The translations under genes were made by a program, and so were the position numbers. From Burkholderiales bacterium (GTDB lineage Bacteria; Pseudomonadota; Gammaproteobacteria; Burkholderiales; SG8-41): 64,000 nt of DNA. The notes under the pieces are model-generated. The model was not told where the DNA came from and did not search any database. It saw only the letters and a list, made by a program, of their open reading frames with translations. The stretch is from contig DATAJS010000023.1 of NCBI GenBank assembly GCA_036262035.1, positions 186,001 to 250,000 of the forward strand, read 5' to 3'. Position 1 is the first letter of the stretch. The number at the start of each line of letters is the position of its first letter. This document shows, piece by piece, positions 14,250 to 22,366 of the stretch.

Positions 14250-17042
14250 TCAGCGGCTGCGGCGTACGAGCCACTTCCGAAGCTCGCTCGCCCACAACAC
14301 CATACTCGCCATCGCGGCGCAGACCAGCCATTGCGACGCCTCGAGCGGCACGGTGCCGAACGCGACGTTGAGGAAGCCGACGTTCACCACCGCCGCCTGA
14401 AGGACGAGCGACAGCGCGATGGCCGCCCACAGCCACGCGTTGACGAAGAGGTGATCGAACGCGCTCGACACGTCGGAGCGCGCGTTCACGCAGTTGAAGA
14501 GCTGCGCCAGGACGAGCGTCGTGAAACCCGCGGTCCGCGCGTTCGCAAGATCGTGCGTGCCTTCGATGAGCCCGCCCGGCAGGTACAGGTCGATCGTGAG
14601 CAGCGTCACCGCCGCCATGACGCCCCCGATCTCCAGCACGCCCGCCCACATGCGCGCGTCGATGACGCGATCAAAGGGTCCGCGCGGCTTGCGCGCCATC
14701 GGGTCGCCGGTCGGCGGGTCCACGCCCATCGCGAGCGCCGGCGCCGAATCGGTGATGAGGTTGATCCACAGGATCTGCGTCGCGAGGAGCGGCAGCACGA
14801 CCGCCTCACTCTGAACGCCCGCGCCCAGCCCGAGCGCGCCGGCGAGCACAACCCCGAAGAACACCGTCAGGACCTCGCCCATGTTCGACGAGAGCAGATA
14901 GCGCAGGAACTTGCGGATGTTGTCGAAGATGCCGCGGCCTTCGCGCACCGCCGCGACGATGGTCGCGAAGTTGTCGTCGGCGAGGATCATGTGAGCGGCC
15001 TGCTTCGTCACTTCGGTCCCGGTCACGCCCATCGCCACGCCGATGTCCGCGGATTTGAGCGCCGGGGCGTCGTTCACGCCGTCCCCGGTCATCGCGACGA
15101 CGTGGCCGTCGGCCTGGAGCGCGTCGACGATGCGCAGCTTGTGCCGCGCCGAAACGCGTGCGTAGATCGAAGTGTCGCGCACCGCTTGCGCGAGACCGGC
15201 GCCGTCGAGCGCGTCGATCGCCAGGCCCGTGAGCACCGCGCCCTCTTTCCCGCCGATGCCCAGATCGCGCGCGATGCGCTGCGCGGTGCGCGGGTGGTCG
15301 CCGGTGATCATGATCACGCGGATGCCGGCGCGGTGCGCGTCGCGGATCGCGACCGCCGCCTCCTCGCGCGGCGGATCGATGATGCCGACGGTGCCGACGA
15401 AGACCAGCTCGCGCTCCAGCGCCTCGTCGGGGCCGCGCTCCTCGTTCGCCGGGAGCCGCCGATACGCGACGGCGAGCGTGCGCAGCGCTTCGTCGCTCAA
15501 CGCATCGACGCTCGCGGCGATGCGCCGGCGCCTTGCGTCGTCGAGGTCGAGCACGTCCATGCCGACGCGCACCCGGGTGCAGCGCGCGAGCAGCACGTCG
15601 GGCGCGCCTTTGGCAACGAGCAGGTGCTCGCCGCCGCGCTCGCCGTCGGCGACGATCGCCGACATCATCTTGCGCTCGGACGTGAAAGGAATCTCGCGCA
15701 CGCGCTCGAAACGCTGCACGCGGCGCTCGGTCGCGCCGAGCTTGCGCTCGGCGACGAGGAACGCCGCTTCGGTCGGATCGCCCTGGATCTCCCACGTGCC
15801 GGCCGCCGCTTCGCGCAACTGCGCATTGCCCGCGAGGCTGCCGCCGCTCAACGCGACGATCTGCTCGGCGCGCAGCGGCCCTTCTTCGAGCACCCCCGCG
15901 TCGTCTTCCACCGTCCCGATCGGCGCGTAGCCGATCCCGGTGACGCGGGTTCCGCCCGACGCGGTGACGACGCGCTGTATCGTCATCTCGGCTCTGGTCA
16001 GCGTGCCGGTCTTGTCGGTGCAGATCACCGAAGCCGAGCCCAGCGTCTCGACCGACGCGAGCCGTTTCACGATCGCGTTGCGTTTGGCCATGCGCTGCAC
16101 GCCGAGCGCGAGCACCACCGAGAGGATCGCCGGCAGTCCCTCGGGCACCGCCGCGACCGCGAGCGACACCCCGAGGAGCAGCACGCCGATCGCATCGCCC
16201 GGAGTGCGCACGTCCGAGATCGCGAACACGGTCGCCACCACGATGCACGCGATGACGATCACCGCGACGCCGAGCATGCGCCCGACGCGCGCCACCTCTT
16301 TCTGGAGCGGCGTCGGTTCTTCGCGCGTCGCTTCGAGCATGCCGGCGATCGCACCGGTCTCGCTGTCCATGCCGGTCGCGGTGACCACGGCGGCGCCCGT
16401 GCCCTGCGCGACCGCGGTGCCCTTGAACACCATGTTGGCGCGGTCGCCGACCGCCAGAGGCCCGGACAGCGGCGCGGGATCCTTCAGCACCGCCTCGCTC
16501 TCTCCGGTGAGCGAAGCTTCCTGCACGCGCAGCGCCGCGGCGCGCGCGAGCCGCGCGTCGGCGCCGACCGCATCACCCTCGCCCAGCAGCAGCACGTCGC
16601 CGATCACCAGCTCCGCGCTGGGGACGCGCTGCACGATTCCGTCGCGCAGCACCGCCGACGTGACCGCGGTCATGCGCGCGAGCGCCGCCACGGCGCTTTC
16701 GGCTTTCGCGGCCTGTGCGTAGCCGATGAGCGCGTTCGCGAGGACGATGATCGCGATGACGATCGCGTCGATCGGCACGCCGTGCCGGCCCTCGATCAGC
16801 CAGGCGGCGAGCGAGATCGCGATCGCGCCGAGCAGCAGATAGACCAGCGGGTCGCGAAACTGCGCGAGCACCTTGCGCCATAGAGGCAACGGCGGCGCCG
16901 CGCGCAGCTCGTTGCGGCCGTGCGCGGCGAGACGGCGCGCGGCCTCCGCGCCGCTCAATCCGTTTTCGAGATCTGCGCCGAGGCGGCGCGCAATTTCGGA
17001 GGACTCCAGGCTCCAGGGGTGTTCGATCGGCTGGCGCATCAC
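14250..17042 (-). CDS. Cation-transporting P-type ATPase, P2A (Ca2+) type
   Basis: This 930-residue membrane ATPase has an N-terminal cation-ATPase domain (HPWSLESSEIARRLGADLE), the actuator motif SLTGESEAV, the TM4 motif PEGLPAI and the phosphorylation site DKTGTLT with aspartate 343. The nucleotide-domain KGAPD and the hinge MTGDGVNDAPALK follow, and TM6 reads NLITDSAPALAMG. PEGL in TM4 with the acidic/polar NLITD in TM6 points to SERCA-like Ca2+ (or Mn2+) transport out of the cytoplasm. Ten TM segments are consistent with the family. Length is normal. The large open frame on the other strand is a codon-bias shadow. Confidence 0.9.
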   Translation of the reverse strand: MMRQPIEHPWSLESSEIARRLGADLENGLSGAEAARRLAAHGRNELRAAPPLPLWRKVLAQFRDPLVYLLLGAIAISLAAWLIEGRHGVPIDAIVIAIIVLANALIGYAQAAKAESAVAALARMTAVTSAVLRDGIVQRVPSAELVIGDVLLLGEGDAVGADARLARAAALRVQEASLTGESEAVLKDPAPLSGPLAVGDRANMVFKGTAVAQGTGAAVVTATGMDSETGAIAGMLEATREEPTPLQKEVARVGRMLGVAVIVIACIVVATVFAISDVRTPGDAIGVLLLGVSLAVAAVPEGLPAILSVVLALGVQRMAKRNAIVKRLASVETLGSASVICTDKTGTLTRAEMTIQRVVTASGGTRVTGIGYAPIGTVEDDAGVLEEGPLRAEQIVALSGGSLAGNAQLREAAAGTWEIQGDPTEAAFLVAERKLGATERRVQRFERVREIPFTSERKMMSAIVADGERGGEHLLVAKGAPDVLLARCTRVRVGMDVLDLDDARRRRIAASVDALSDEALRTLAVAYRRLPANEERGPDEALERELVFVGTVGIIDPPREEAAVAIRDAHRAGIRVIMITGDHPRTAQRIARDLGIGGKEGAVLTGLAIDALDGAGLAQAVRDTSIYARVSARHKLRIVDALQADGHVVAMTGDGVNDAPALKSADIGVAMGVTGTEVTKQAAHMILADDNFATIVAAVREGRGIFDNIRKFLRYLLSSNMGEVLTVFFGVVLAGALGLGAGVQSEAVVLPLLATQILWINLITDSAPALAMGVDPPTGDPMARKPRGPFDRVIDARMWAGVLEIGGVMAAVTLLTIDLYLPGGLIEGTHDLANARTAGFTTLVLAQLFNCVNARSDVSSAFDHLFVNAWLWAAIALSLVLQAAVVNVGFLNVAFGTVPLEASQWLVCAAMASMVLWASELRKWLVRRSR

Positions 17043-17114
17043 GATAGGCGACGGTCGGGGCTCGCTCCAGGCCCGATGATCGCCTATCCCCGCGCTTTTT
17101 CACGAGGGATCCGG

Positions 17115-17192
17115 ATGCCGCATTCGGTTTCGCTGATCGCGGCGGTCGCCGCCGCGTTCGGCGGGCTCATCGCCGAAGATCTCGCGATGGTG
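17115..17192 (+). pseudogene. Deletion remnant of a KefB/YbaL-type cation:proton antiporter
   Basis: An ATG with a GAGGG ribosome site opens MPHSVSLIAAVAAAFG, a close match to the first residues of CPA2 antiporters. It is followed at once by GLIAEDLAMV, which resembles the GWLIVEDLAMV motif found a few hundred codons later in intact members. The reading then turns into unrelated sequence. The simplest explanation is a large internal deletion joining the 5' end to a mid-gene segment. The match is from memory and short, so the family call is tentative. Confidence 0.4.
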
Positions 17193-17204
17193 CCGGTGCA
17201 AGCC

Positions 17205-17492
17205 TCAGGTCAGCGTCGGCGGCATGACGCCGCGCAGACACTCCCATGCCTCATCGATCCGCCGCTCGAGGTCGGCAAGGAGCGCGGGGAAGAGCGCCAG
17301 CTCGGCCGCCAGCTCCTGAAATCGGCGGTGGATGGCTTGCTCATCCTCGCTGCTCGGCCTGTGGCGGTCGAACGGCGGCTGGTGGAGCGCGGTGAGATAT
17401 TCGGCCTCCGCGCCGGCCTCGAAGACCTGTGCGATGAGGATATGACGCGCGAGTACCAGCGTCGTGAGCGCCTGCGCTTGCTGCGAGAGCAT
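17205..17492 (-). CDS. Small alpha-helical protein of unknown function
   Basis: This 95-residue protein is nearly all predicted helix (LSQQAQALTTLVLARHILI, QELAAELALFPALLADLERR). It has one cysteine and no signal or TM segment. A strong AAGAAGGGG ribosome site stands six bases ahead of the ATG. It lies just upstream of the antiporter remnant on the opposite strand. I do not recognise a family. Confidence 0.5.
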   Translation of the reverse strand: MLSQQAQALTTLVLARHILIAQVFEAGAEAEYLTALHQPPFDRHRPSSEDEQAIHRRFQELAAELALFPALLADLERRIDEAWECLRGVMPPTLT

Positions 17493-17567
17493 GGCCGTCC
17501 CCTTCTTATAGCTGTTTTGCGGGGTAACGGCCGCGGCCGGACGAACTTTACTCGCGACGCGGCGAGG

Positions 17568-18206
17568 TCAGTTGAACGTGGTCACGCCGTGCTGGAGCGC
17601 GAGCTTGACGAGCGCGGGCACTCCCGAGACGCCGAGCTTCGCCATGATGCGGCTGCGGTAGGTGTCGACCGATTTCGGCGAGAGGTTGAGCTCGCGCGCG
17701 ATGGCGGCGCTCGACCAGCCCTGCACCACGAGGCGCAGCGTCTCGCGCTCGCGCGCCGACAGGCGCTCGAAGGACTGGATGCCGTCGACTTCGAGATCTG
17801 CATCGCCCGGCTTCTCGATGCGCACGGGCGGGCGCTCGTCGGCGCACAGCGAGCGCACCGTCTCGAGGAACTGCGCACCGCCCACTTCGCGCGGGATATA
17901 ACCGTCCGCGCCCGCCTCGTGCGCGAGCGTTTCGTCCTCGCTCGTCGAATGCCTGGCGATGACGACGATGACCCCGTGCACGCCCGCGCCGCGCATCGCG
18001 CGCACGGCGGCATAATTGCGCATGCCGGGCATCGACGCCTGAACGAGCACGAGGTCCGGCTGCGCCTCGGCCGCGATCCGAACCGCTTCGCGCCCGTCAT
18101 AGGCCTCACCCACCACCACGAAATCGCCTGCCGTCGCGAGCAACGCCTTGATCGCGTCGCGCGCGAGCGCGTAACTGTCGCCGATAACTACTTGCTTTTT
18201 CATCAT
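17568..18206 (-). CDS. NarL/FixJ-type response regulator with a degenerate receiver
   Basis: This 212-residue regulator has an N-terminal receiver (residues 5-120) and a C-terminal LuxR-type helix-turn-helix (about 147-205: LSARERETLRLVVQGWSSAA, KSVDTYRSRIMAKLGV). The phospho-acceptor position reads PDLVLVQASMPGM, so glutamine 56 replaces the aspartate. One acid of the pocket (GDS rather than DDH), the conserved threonine (VIVVIARH) and the lysine (GYIPRE) are also altered. It therefore cannot be phosphorylated in the usual way and probably acts constitutively or through another signal. ATG 18206 begins the receiver. The lipoprotein gene diverges from it. Confidence 0.85.
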   Translation of the reverse strand: MMKKQVVIGDSYALARDAIKALLATAGDFVVVGEAYDGREAVRIAAEAQPDLVLVQASMPGMRNYAAVRAMRGAGVHGVIVVIARHSTSEDETLAHEAGADGYIPREVGGAQFLETVRSLCADERPPVRIEKPGDADLEVDGIQSFERLSARERETLRLVVQGWSSAAIARELNLSPKSVDTYRSRIMAKLGVSGVPALVKLALQHGVTTFN

Positions 18207-18351
18207 GTCTATAGCTGCCTGGACCGGCGTGGGGCCGGTCGATCCTGCATTGATTCTATGAACGCGGCCGGCGAGCGTCTGTGGGGAGTTCGTGATAAGT
18301 TGAGCCGGAGAAAAAAGCTCGAAACAGCGCCGAACGCCGGAAGGAGGATCG

Positions 18352-19317
18352 ATGAACAGCGTATCGCCAGCGGCGCGCCGCCGCATGAATTACGCCGCTG
18401 TCATCGCCCCCGCCGTCGCACTGCTCCTTCCGGCGTGCGCGACCGCGCCCGTCGACCAGATCAAGTACTTTTCCCAGGCGTTTGCCAGCGTAAACACGCT
18501 CGGCCAGCCGCTGCTCGACGATCTTGCGATCGCCGAGCGCAGGCAAGGCCGCGAGATCGCGGTGCGGCGCGCGCAGGGCAAGAGCCAGCAGGGCGCCGAC
18601 AAGTGCCCGCGCGACGATTTCCCGTGGCTGGAAGCGTCCGATCCCAAACAGGGCGTGATCCTCGGCTTCTGCCTGAACGACGCCGCATACTATTCCGAGC
18701 TCGCCGATCCGCCCGCCACGCGCATGATGCGCGGCTCGCTGTCGGTGATCGAGCGCTACGCCGATCTCCTGTCGACGCTCGCCGAAGGACGCAACGTCGA
18801 AGGCGAGATCGCCGAGATCGAAGCGCTCTCCAGGGAAGTCGGCGGCCTCTTCGCGCTGGCGGGCGTCGCGACCCCGGCGCTGGCGCCGGTGCTGGGCGCG
18901 CTCCATCCCATCCTCGAAAGCGCCGCACGCCAGTCGAGCGCGCAGGAAGCGCGGCGGCTGGTGCTGCAGGGCGCTCCGGTCGTGACGCGGCTCATCGGCG
19001 CGCTCGAGACCGCGGCGCCCGCGATGTTCAGGACGCTGGTCGAGCAGACGACGGTGAAGCTGGTCTCGAAAGCCGACGCCGATCCCACGGTCGCCGCCGG
19101 CGACGTGGCGCGTGTCGAAGCCTATCGCGTCGCCGTCGCCAACTACGTCGTGCTTTTGCGCAAGCTCCAGGCGGCGTGGGATCTCACGGTCCAGGCCGCG
19201 AGCGTCCCCGCGAACCAGGTGTCGGTCGCCACGCTGGTGCGCCAGACCTCCCAGCTGCGCGCGGACGCCGAGAACGCGCGGCGCGTGTTCTCCATCCTGA
19301 GAAGCGGCCTGCAGTGA
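18352..19317 (+). CDS. Putative lipoprotein of unknown function
   Basis: This 321-residue protein has an N-terminal hydrophobic segment ending in LLLPACATAP; the LPAC sequence fits a lipobox with cysteine about 29. The mature part is mainly long amphipathic helices and has two further cysteines (DKCPRDDFPW, LGFCLNDAAY) that may pair. There is a GAAGGAGG ribosome site just before the ATG. A small helical protein (19337) follows 19 bases after its stop, so the two likely form an operon. I do not recognise the family. Confidence 0.65.
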   Translation: MNSVSPAARRRMNYAAVIAPAVALLLPACATAPVDQIKYFSQAFASVNTLGQPLLDDLAIAERRQGREIAVRRAQGKSQQGADKCPRDDFPWLEASDPKQGVILGFCLNDAAYYSELADPPATRMMRGSLSVIERYADLLSTLAEGRNVEGEIAEIEALSREVGGLFALAGVATPALAPVLGALHPILESAARQSSAQEARRLVLQGAPVVTRLIGALETAAPAMFRTLVEQTTVKLVSKADADPTVAAGDVARVEAYRVAVANYVVLLRKLQAAWDLTVQAASVPANQVSVATLVRQTSQLRADAENARRVFSILRSGLQ

Positions 19318-19336
19318 TCAACCGGGGGAGCGATTC

Positions 19337-19633
19337 ATGGCTTTGAACACTACGACCCGCGGACAGATCGTCAACGCGCTCGCCATCCTCACGCGGCGCC
19401 GCACGAGCACCACCGACCCCGCCGAAGAAGCCGCGATCGGCGAGGCGATCGACCTGCTGAACGGGCACTTGCAGGATTTGAATCAGGCGCAGCTCCGGCA
19501 GACCACGCAGATCGCCGCCGCGGCGGCCGGCGAGCTGGAGAAAGTGGTCGCTGCGGCGAGGACCGGCGCGTTCGAGCCCTTCGTCGCGGAGATCCAGGAC
19601 GTCATCGCCGGCCTGAGGACCGCGCGCGCGTAA
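19337..19633 (+). CDS. Small helical protein co-encoded with the lipoprotein
   Basis: This 98-residue soluble protein reads as three or four alanine-rich helices (AAIGEAIDLLNGHLQDLNQAQ, GELEKVVAAARTG) with no signal peptide, cysteine or TM segment. A GGGGGAG ribosome site lies upstream. The tight spacing after the 18352-19317 gene suggests joint expression. Function is unknown. Confidence 0.55.
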   Translation: MALNTTTRGQIVNALAILTRRRTSTTDPAEEAAIGEAIDLLNGHLQDLNQAQLRQTTQIAAAAAGELEKVVAAARTGAFEPFVAEIQDVIAGLRTARA

Positions 19634-19639
19634 ACCCCT

Positions 19640-20203
19640 CTACACCCGCGGCGCCTGCCCGTCCGGCGGCCACGCGTCACCCCCTTCGACCGGGATGCGC
19701 AGCGTCTTGATGATCTGCGAGAACAGCGTCCAGTTGCCGATCATCACCGCCATCTCGACGAGCAGCGCCGGCTCGGGGAAGAGCCGCTCGCAATCCGCCC
19801 ACACCGCTTCCGAAATCTCGCCGCGCTCGCGGGTGTCGTCGACCGCGGCGAGCACAGCACGGTCGGCTGCGGAGAAGAGGCCGGACTTTTTCCAGTCGCG
19901 GACCGCGACGATCTCCTCGTCGGTCAGTCCGACCTCTTGGGTCGCGATGCGGTAGTGCTGGAACCACTCGTAGGCGGCGTCGGTGGTCCAGCCGATGCGC
20001 ATGATCATCAGCTCGCGCAGGCGCGACGGCAGCTTGTTGCGCGTCTGGAGCATGCGCAACAACCCATAGACCTGCCGCACGAGATCCGGATGGTGCGCGA
20101 GCATGCGGAAAGCGCTGCGGCTCGCCTGCGCTTCGCCGAGTCCCATCTCCGCGCCGAGCCGGCGCGCTTCTTCCACCGGCACCAGAGGCAGCCGTGGTGT
20201 CAT
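19640..20203 (-). CDS. Carboxymuconolactone decarboxylase / AhpD-fold protein
   Basis: This 187-residue protein carries the helical CMD domain: HPDLVRQVYGLLRMLQTRNK, LPSRLRELMIMRIGWTTDAAYEW and VGLTDEEIVAVRDWKKSG. In redox-active AhpD proteins a CxxC follows RE..I; here the region is WTTDAAYEW with no cysteines, so it is not a peroxidase and belongs to the non-redox branch. It converges with the 19337 gene and lies directly downstream of a Bug receptor on the same strand, which hints at a catabolic role. The substrate is unknown. Confidence 0.8.
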   Translation of the reverse strand: MTPRLPLVPVEEARRLGAEMGLGEAQASRSAFRMLAHHPDLVRQVYGLLRMLQTRNKLPSRLRELMIMRIGWTTDAAYEWFQHYRIATQEVGLTDEEIVAVRDWKKSGLFSAADRAVLAAVDDTRERGEISEAVWADCERLFPEPALLVEMAVMIGNWTLFSQIIKTLRIPVEGGDAWPPDGQAPRV

Positions 20204-20217
20204 GACGATCTCCTGTG

Positions 20218-21186
20218 TTATTCGACTTTGATCCCGGCGAACTTCACGACCTTCGCGTTCTGCGCGAGCTCGTTCTTGATGAACGCCGCGAATTGCTCGG
20301 GCGTGCCGGGCTGCCCCTCGATGCCGAGCCTGGCGAGCTGCTCTTTGGCCTCGGGCGTGTTGATGCCCTTGACGATCGCGCCGTTGAGCCTGCCGACGAT
20401 GTCCTTAGGCGTCGCGACGGGGACGAGCACGCCGTTCCACCCTGCCCTCGCATAGCCCGGCAATCCCGCTTCTTCGATCGTCGGCACCGAGGGTAACAGC
20501 GGCGCGCGCCGGGCCGAGCTCACCGCGAGCGTCTTCAGCTTGCCCGCGCCGACCAGCGGCAGCGCGGCGGTGACGCTGGGAAAAGCGACATCGATCTCGC
20601 CGCCGACGAGCGCGGTCACCGCTTCGGCCGGTCCCTTGTACGGCACGTGCAGCATGCGCACGCCGGACATCATGTTGAAGAGCTCCGCCGCGAAGTGCGC
20701 CGAGCTGCCTACCCCGGGCGAGCCGAACGTGAGCTTGCGCGGCTGCGCCCGCGCGAGCGCGATCAGCGCCTTCACGTCGTTCACCGGCACGTTGGGGTGC
20801 ACCGAGAGCGCGAACGAGGTGATCACTACGAGCGACACCGGCGCGAGATCGCGCTCGATGTTGTAGCCGAGCCTCGGACGCAGCGCCGGCAGGATCGCCG
20901 ACGCGCCCGCGGCGTAGAGGATGGTGTAGCCGTCCGCGGGCGCGCGCGCCGCCGCTTCGTCGGCGATCGAGCCGCCCGCCCCGGGACGGTTCTCGACGAT
21001 CACGTTCTGCCCGAGGATCTCGCCCATCTTCTGCGCGAGCAAGCGCGCGGAGGTGTCGCCGGCGCCGCTGCCCGCGGTCGAGCCGAACAGCATGCGGATC
21101 GGTTTGACGGGGTAGCTTTGTGCGATTGCCCAGGTACCGACGCCGTTCAGGCCGATGATCGCGAGTATCGATGCTGCTTTACGCAA
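20218..21186 (-). CDS. Bug-family tripartite tricarboxylate transporter receptor (1)
   Basis: This 322-residue periplasmic solute-binding protein has a signal peptide, then AQSYPVKPIRMLFGSTAGSGAGD. VIVENRPGAGGSIADEAAARAPADGYTI, FGSPGVGSSAH, MLHVPYKGPAEAVTALVGGEIDV and SVPTIEEAGLPGY follow, all standard for the Bug/TctC family that binds carboxylates. TTG 21186 is chosen because GAGGAG lies eight bases upstream and the signal peptide (LRKAASILAIIG) starts there. No TctA/TctB membrane genes are nearby. The CMD-fold gene follows 14 bases downstream. Confidence 0.88.
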   Translation of the reverse strand: MRKAASILAIIGLNGVGTWAIAQSYPVKPIRMLFGSTAGSGAGDTSARLLAQKMGEILGQNVIVENRPGAGGSIADEAAARAPADGYTILYAAGASAILPALRPRLGYNIERDLAPVSLVVITSFALSVHPNVPVNDVKALIALARAQPRKLTFGSPGVGSSAHFAAELFNMMSGVRMLHVPYKGPAEAVTALVGGEIDVAFPSVTAALPLVGAGKLKTLAVSSARRAPLLPSVPTIEEAGLPGYARAGWNGVLVPVATPKDIVGRLNGAIVKGINTPEAKEQLARLGIEGQPGTPEQFAAFIKNELAQNAKVVKFAGIKVE

Positions 21187-21240
21187 CGCGTGCTCCTCGG
21201 AATCAAAAGCAATCAATCGCAGAGGACGCAGATTGAAGAT

Positions 21241-21331
21241 CGTCATTCCCGACCCGCGGTAGCGGAGCTGATCGGGAATCCATTTTGACGTTTGCGCTTT
21301 GAAAATGGATCCCGCCTTCGCGGGAATGACG
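21241..21331. repeat. Dispersed intergenic repeat of the CGTCATTCCCG type
   Basis: This 91-base element begins CGTCATTCCCGACC and ends in the inverted copy CGCGGGAATGACG. ATCCATTTT and AAAATGGAT are mirrored inside it. Such terminally inverted elements are scattered through many environmental proteobacterial genomes. It lies between the Bug (1) start and the deacetylase promoter, followed by a TCGACGTCCTCTGCGTCC motif that is also often repeated in such genomes. Confidence 0.65.
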
Positions 21332-21421
21332 ACTCTCCCGCGCCTGCCTTACTCGCTCCCTACGCCTTCGACGTCCTCTGCGTCCTCTGCGGTAGAAAAC
21401 GCCCTCAAGCCTCCGGGATTC

Positions 21422-21427
21422 TATAAT
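21422..21427 (+). promoter_or_regulatory. Candidate -10 element for the deacetylase pair
   Basis: TATAAT lies 19 bases before the first deacetylase ATG and just ahead of its CGGGAGG ribosome site. No strong -35 is seen. Confidence 0.35.
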
Positions 21428-21445
21428 CACTGTCGGGAGGACGGC

Positions 21446-22366
21446 ATGGCCGAAGCATCGCTCGCGCCGAATCGCGTCGACTATCTGCCGCTCATCGACC
21501 GGCCGGTCATCCGCTGGCCGAACGGTGCGCGCGTCGCGTTCTGGGTGGCGCCCAATGTCGAGCATTACGAGTATCTGCCGCCGCTCGACGGCGCGCGCAA
21601 TCCGTGGCCGCGGATGCCGCTGCCGGACGCGCAAACGTACTCCGCGCACGAATACGGCAACCGCGTCGGTTTCTGGCGCCTGCTGCCGGTGCTCGACCAC
21701 TACGGCGTGCGCTGCTCGACGACGCTCAACATCGGCGTGCTCGAGCATTTCCCCGACATCGCCGAGGCGATGCTCGAGCGCGACTGGGCGTTCGTCAACC
21801 ACGGCTACTACAACACGCGCTTTCTCACGACGCTGTCGGAAGAACAGGAGCGCGAGGTGCTCGTCACGTGCCGTGAGCTCTTTCGCAAGCATACCGGCCG
21901 CGAGATCAAGGGCCAGTCGGGACCCGCCGCGTCGAACACCGAGCGCACGCCGGACCTCGTCGCCGAAGCCGGTTTCGTCTACCAGACCGACTGGAAGATC
22001 GACGACCAGCCGCTGCCGGTCCGTGTGCGATCGGGAAAGCTCGTGTGCGTGCCCTACACCTCGGAGCTCAACGACGCGTCGCTCTTCACGCGCCACTTCG
22101 ATGCCGATTACTACGCGAAGATCTGCAAGGCGCAGTTCGACCGGCTCTATCGCGAGGGCGAAGGCAGCGGACGCTGTATGTGCATCGCGTTCCATCCCTA
22201 TCTCATGGGACGGCCGGACCGCGTGAAGTATCTGGCCGAAGTGCTCGAGCACATCCTGTCGCACGCCGGCGTGTGGCAGGCGACCACCGACGAGATCGCC
22301 GAGCACTATCTCGCGCATACCTACGATGCGGCGGTCGCGCACGCGGAGCGTATCGATGGCCGCTGA
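21446..22366 (+). CDS. Polysaccharide deacetylase (PuuE/PgdA-like), copy 1
   Basis: This 306-residue cytoplasmic NodB-fold protein carries WPNGARVAFWVAPNVEHYEY, SAHEYGNRVGFWRLLPVLDH, WAFVNHGYYNTRFLTTLS and SGPAASNTERTPDLVAEAGF, ending with the histidine block FHPYLMGRPDR. This arrangement, with no signal peptide, matches the allantoinase-like (PuuE) / cyclic-imidase-like branch rather than classical chitin or peptidoglycan deacetylases. ATG 21446 follows CGGGAGG by five bases. It overlaps the paralogous copy 2 by 11 bases. The Bug receptor (1) diverges upstream. Confidence 0.8.
   Translation: MAEASLAPNRVDYLPLIDRPVIRWPNGARVAFWVAPNVEHYEYLPPLDGARNPWPRMPLPDAQTYSAHEYGNRVGFWRLLPVLDHYGVRCSTTLNIGVLEHFPDIAEAMLERDWAFVNHGYYNTRFLTTLSEEQEREVLVTCRELFRKHTGREIKGQSGPAASNTERTPDLVAEAGFVYQTDWKIDDQPLPVRVRSGKLVCVPYTSELNDASLFTRHFDADYYAKICKAQFDRLYREGEGSGRCMCIAFHPYLMGRPDRVKYLAEVLEHILSHAGVWQATTDEIAEHYLAHTYDAAVAHAERIDGR

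Noticed and set aside
14331-16883. 850-codon open frame on the plus strand opposite the P-type ATPase
   Set aside because: It is the antisense shadow of a high-GC gene: composition is dominated by Arg, Ala, Asp and His, with no domain, while the minus strand encodes a perfect ATPase.
19640-20203. Possible selenoprotein or peroxidase role for the AhpD-fold gene
   Set aside because: There is neither a CxxC nor an in-frame TGA at the redox position.
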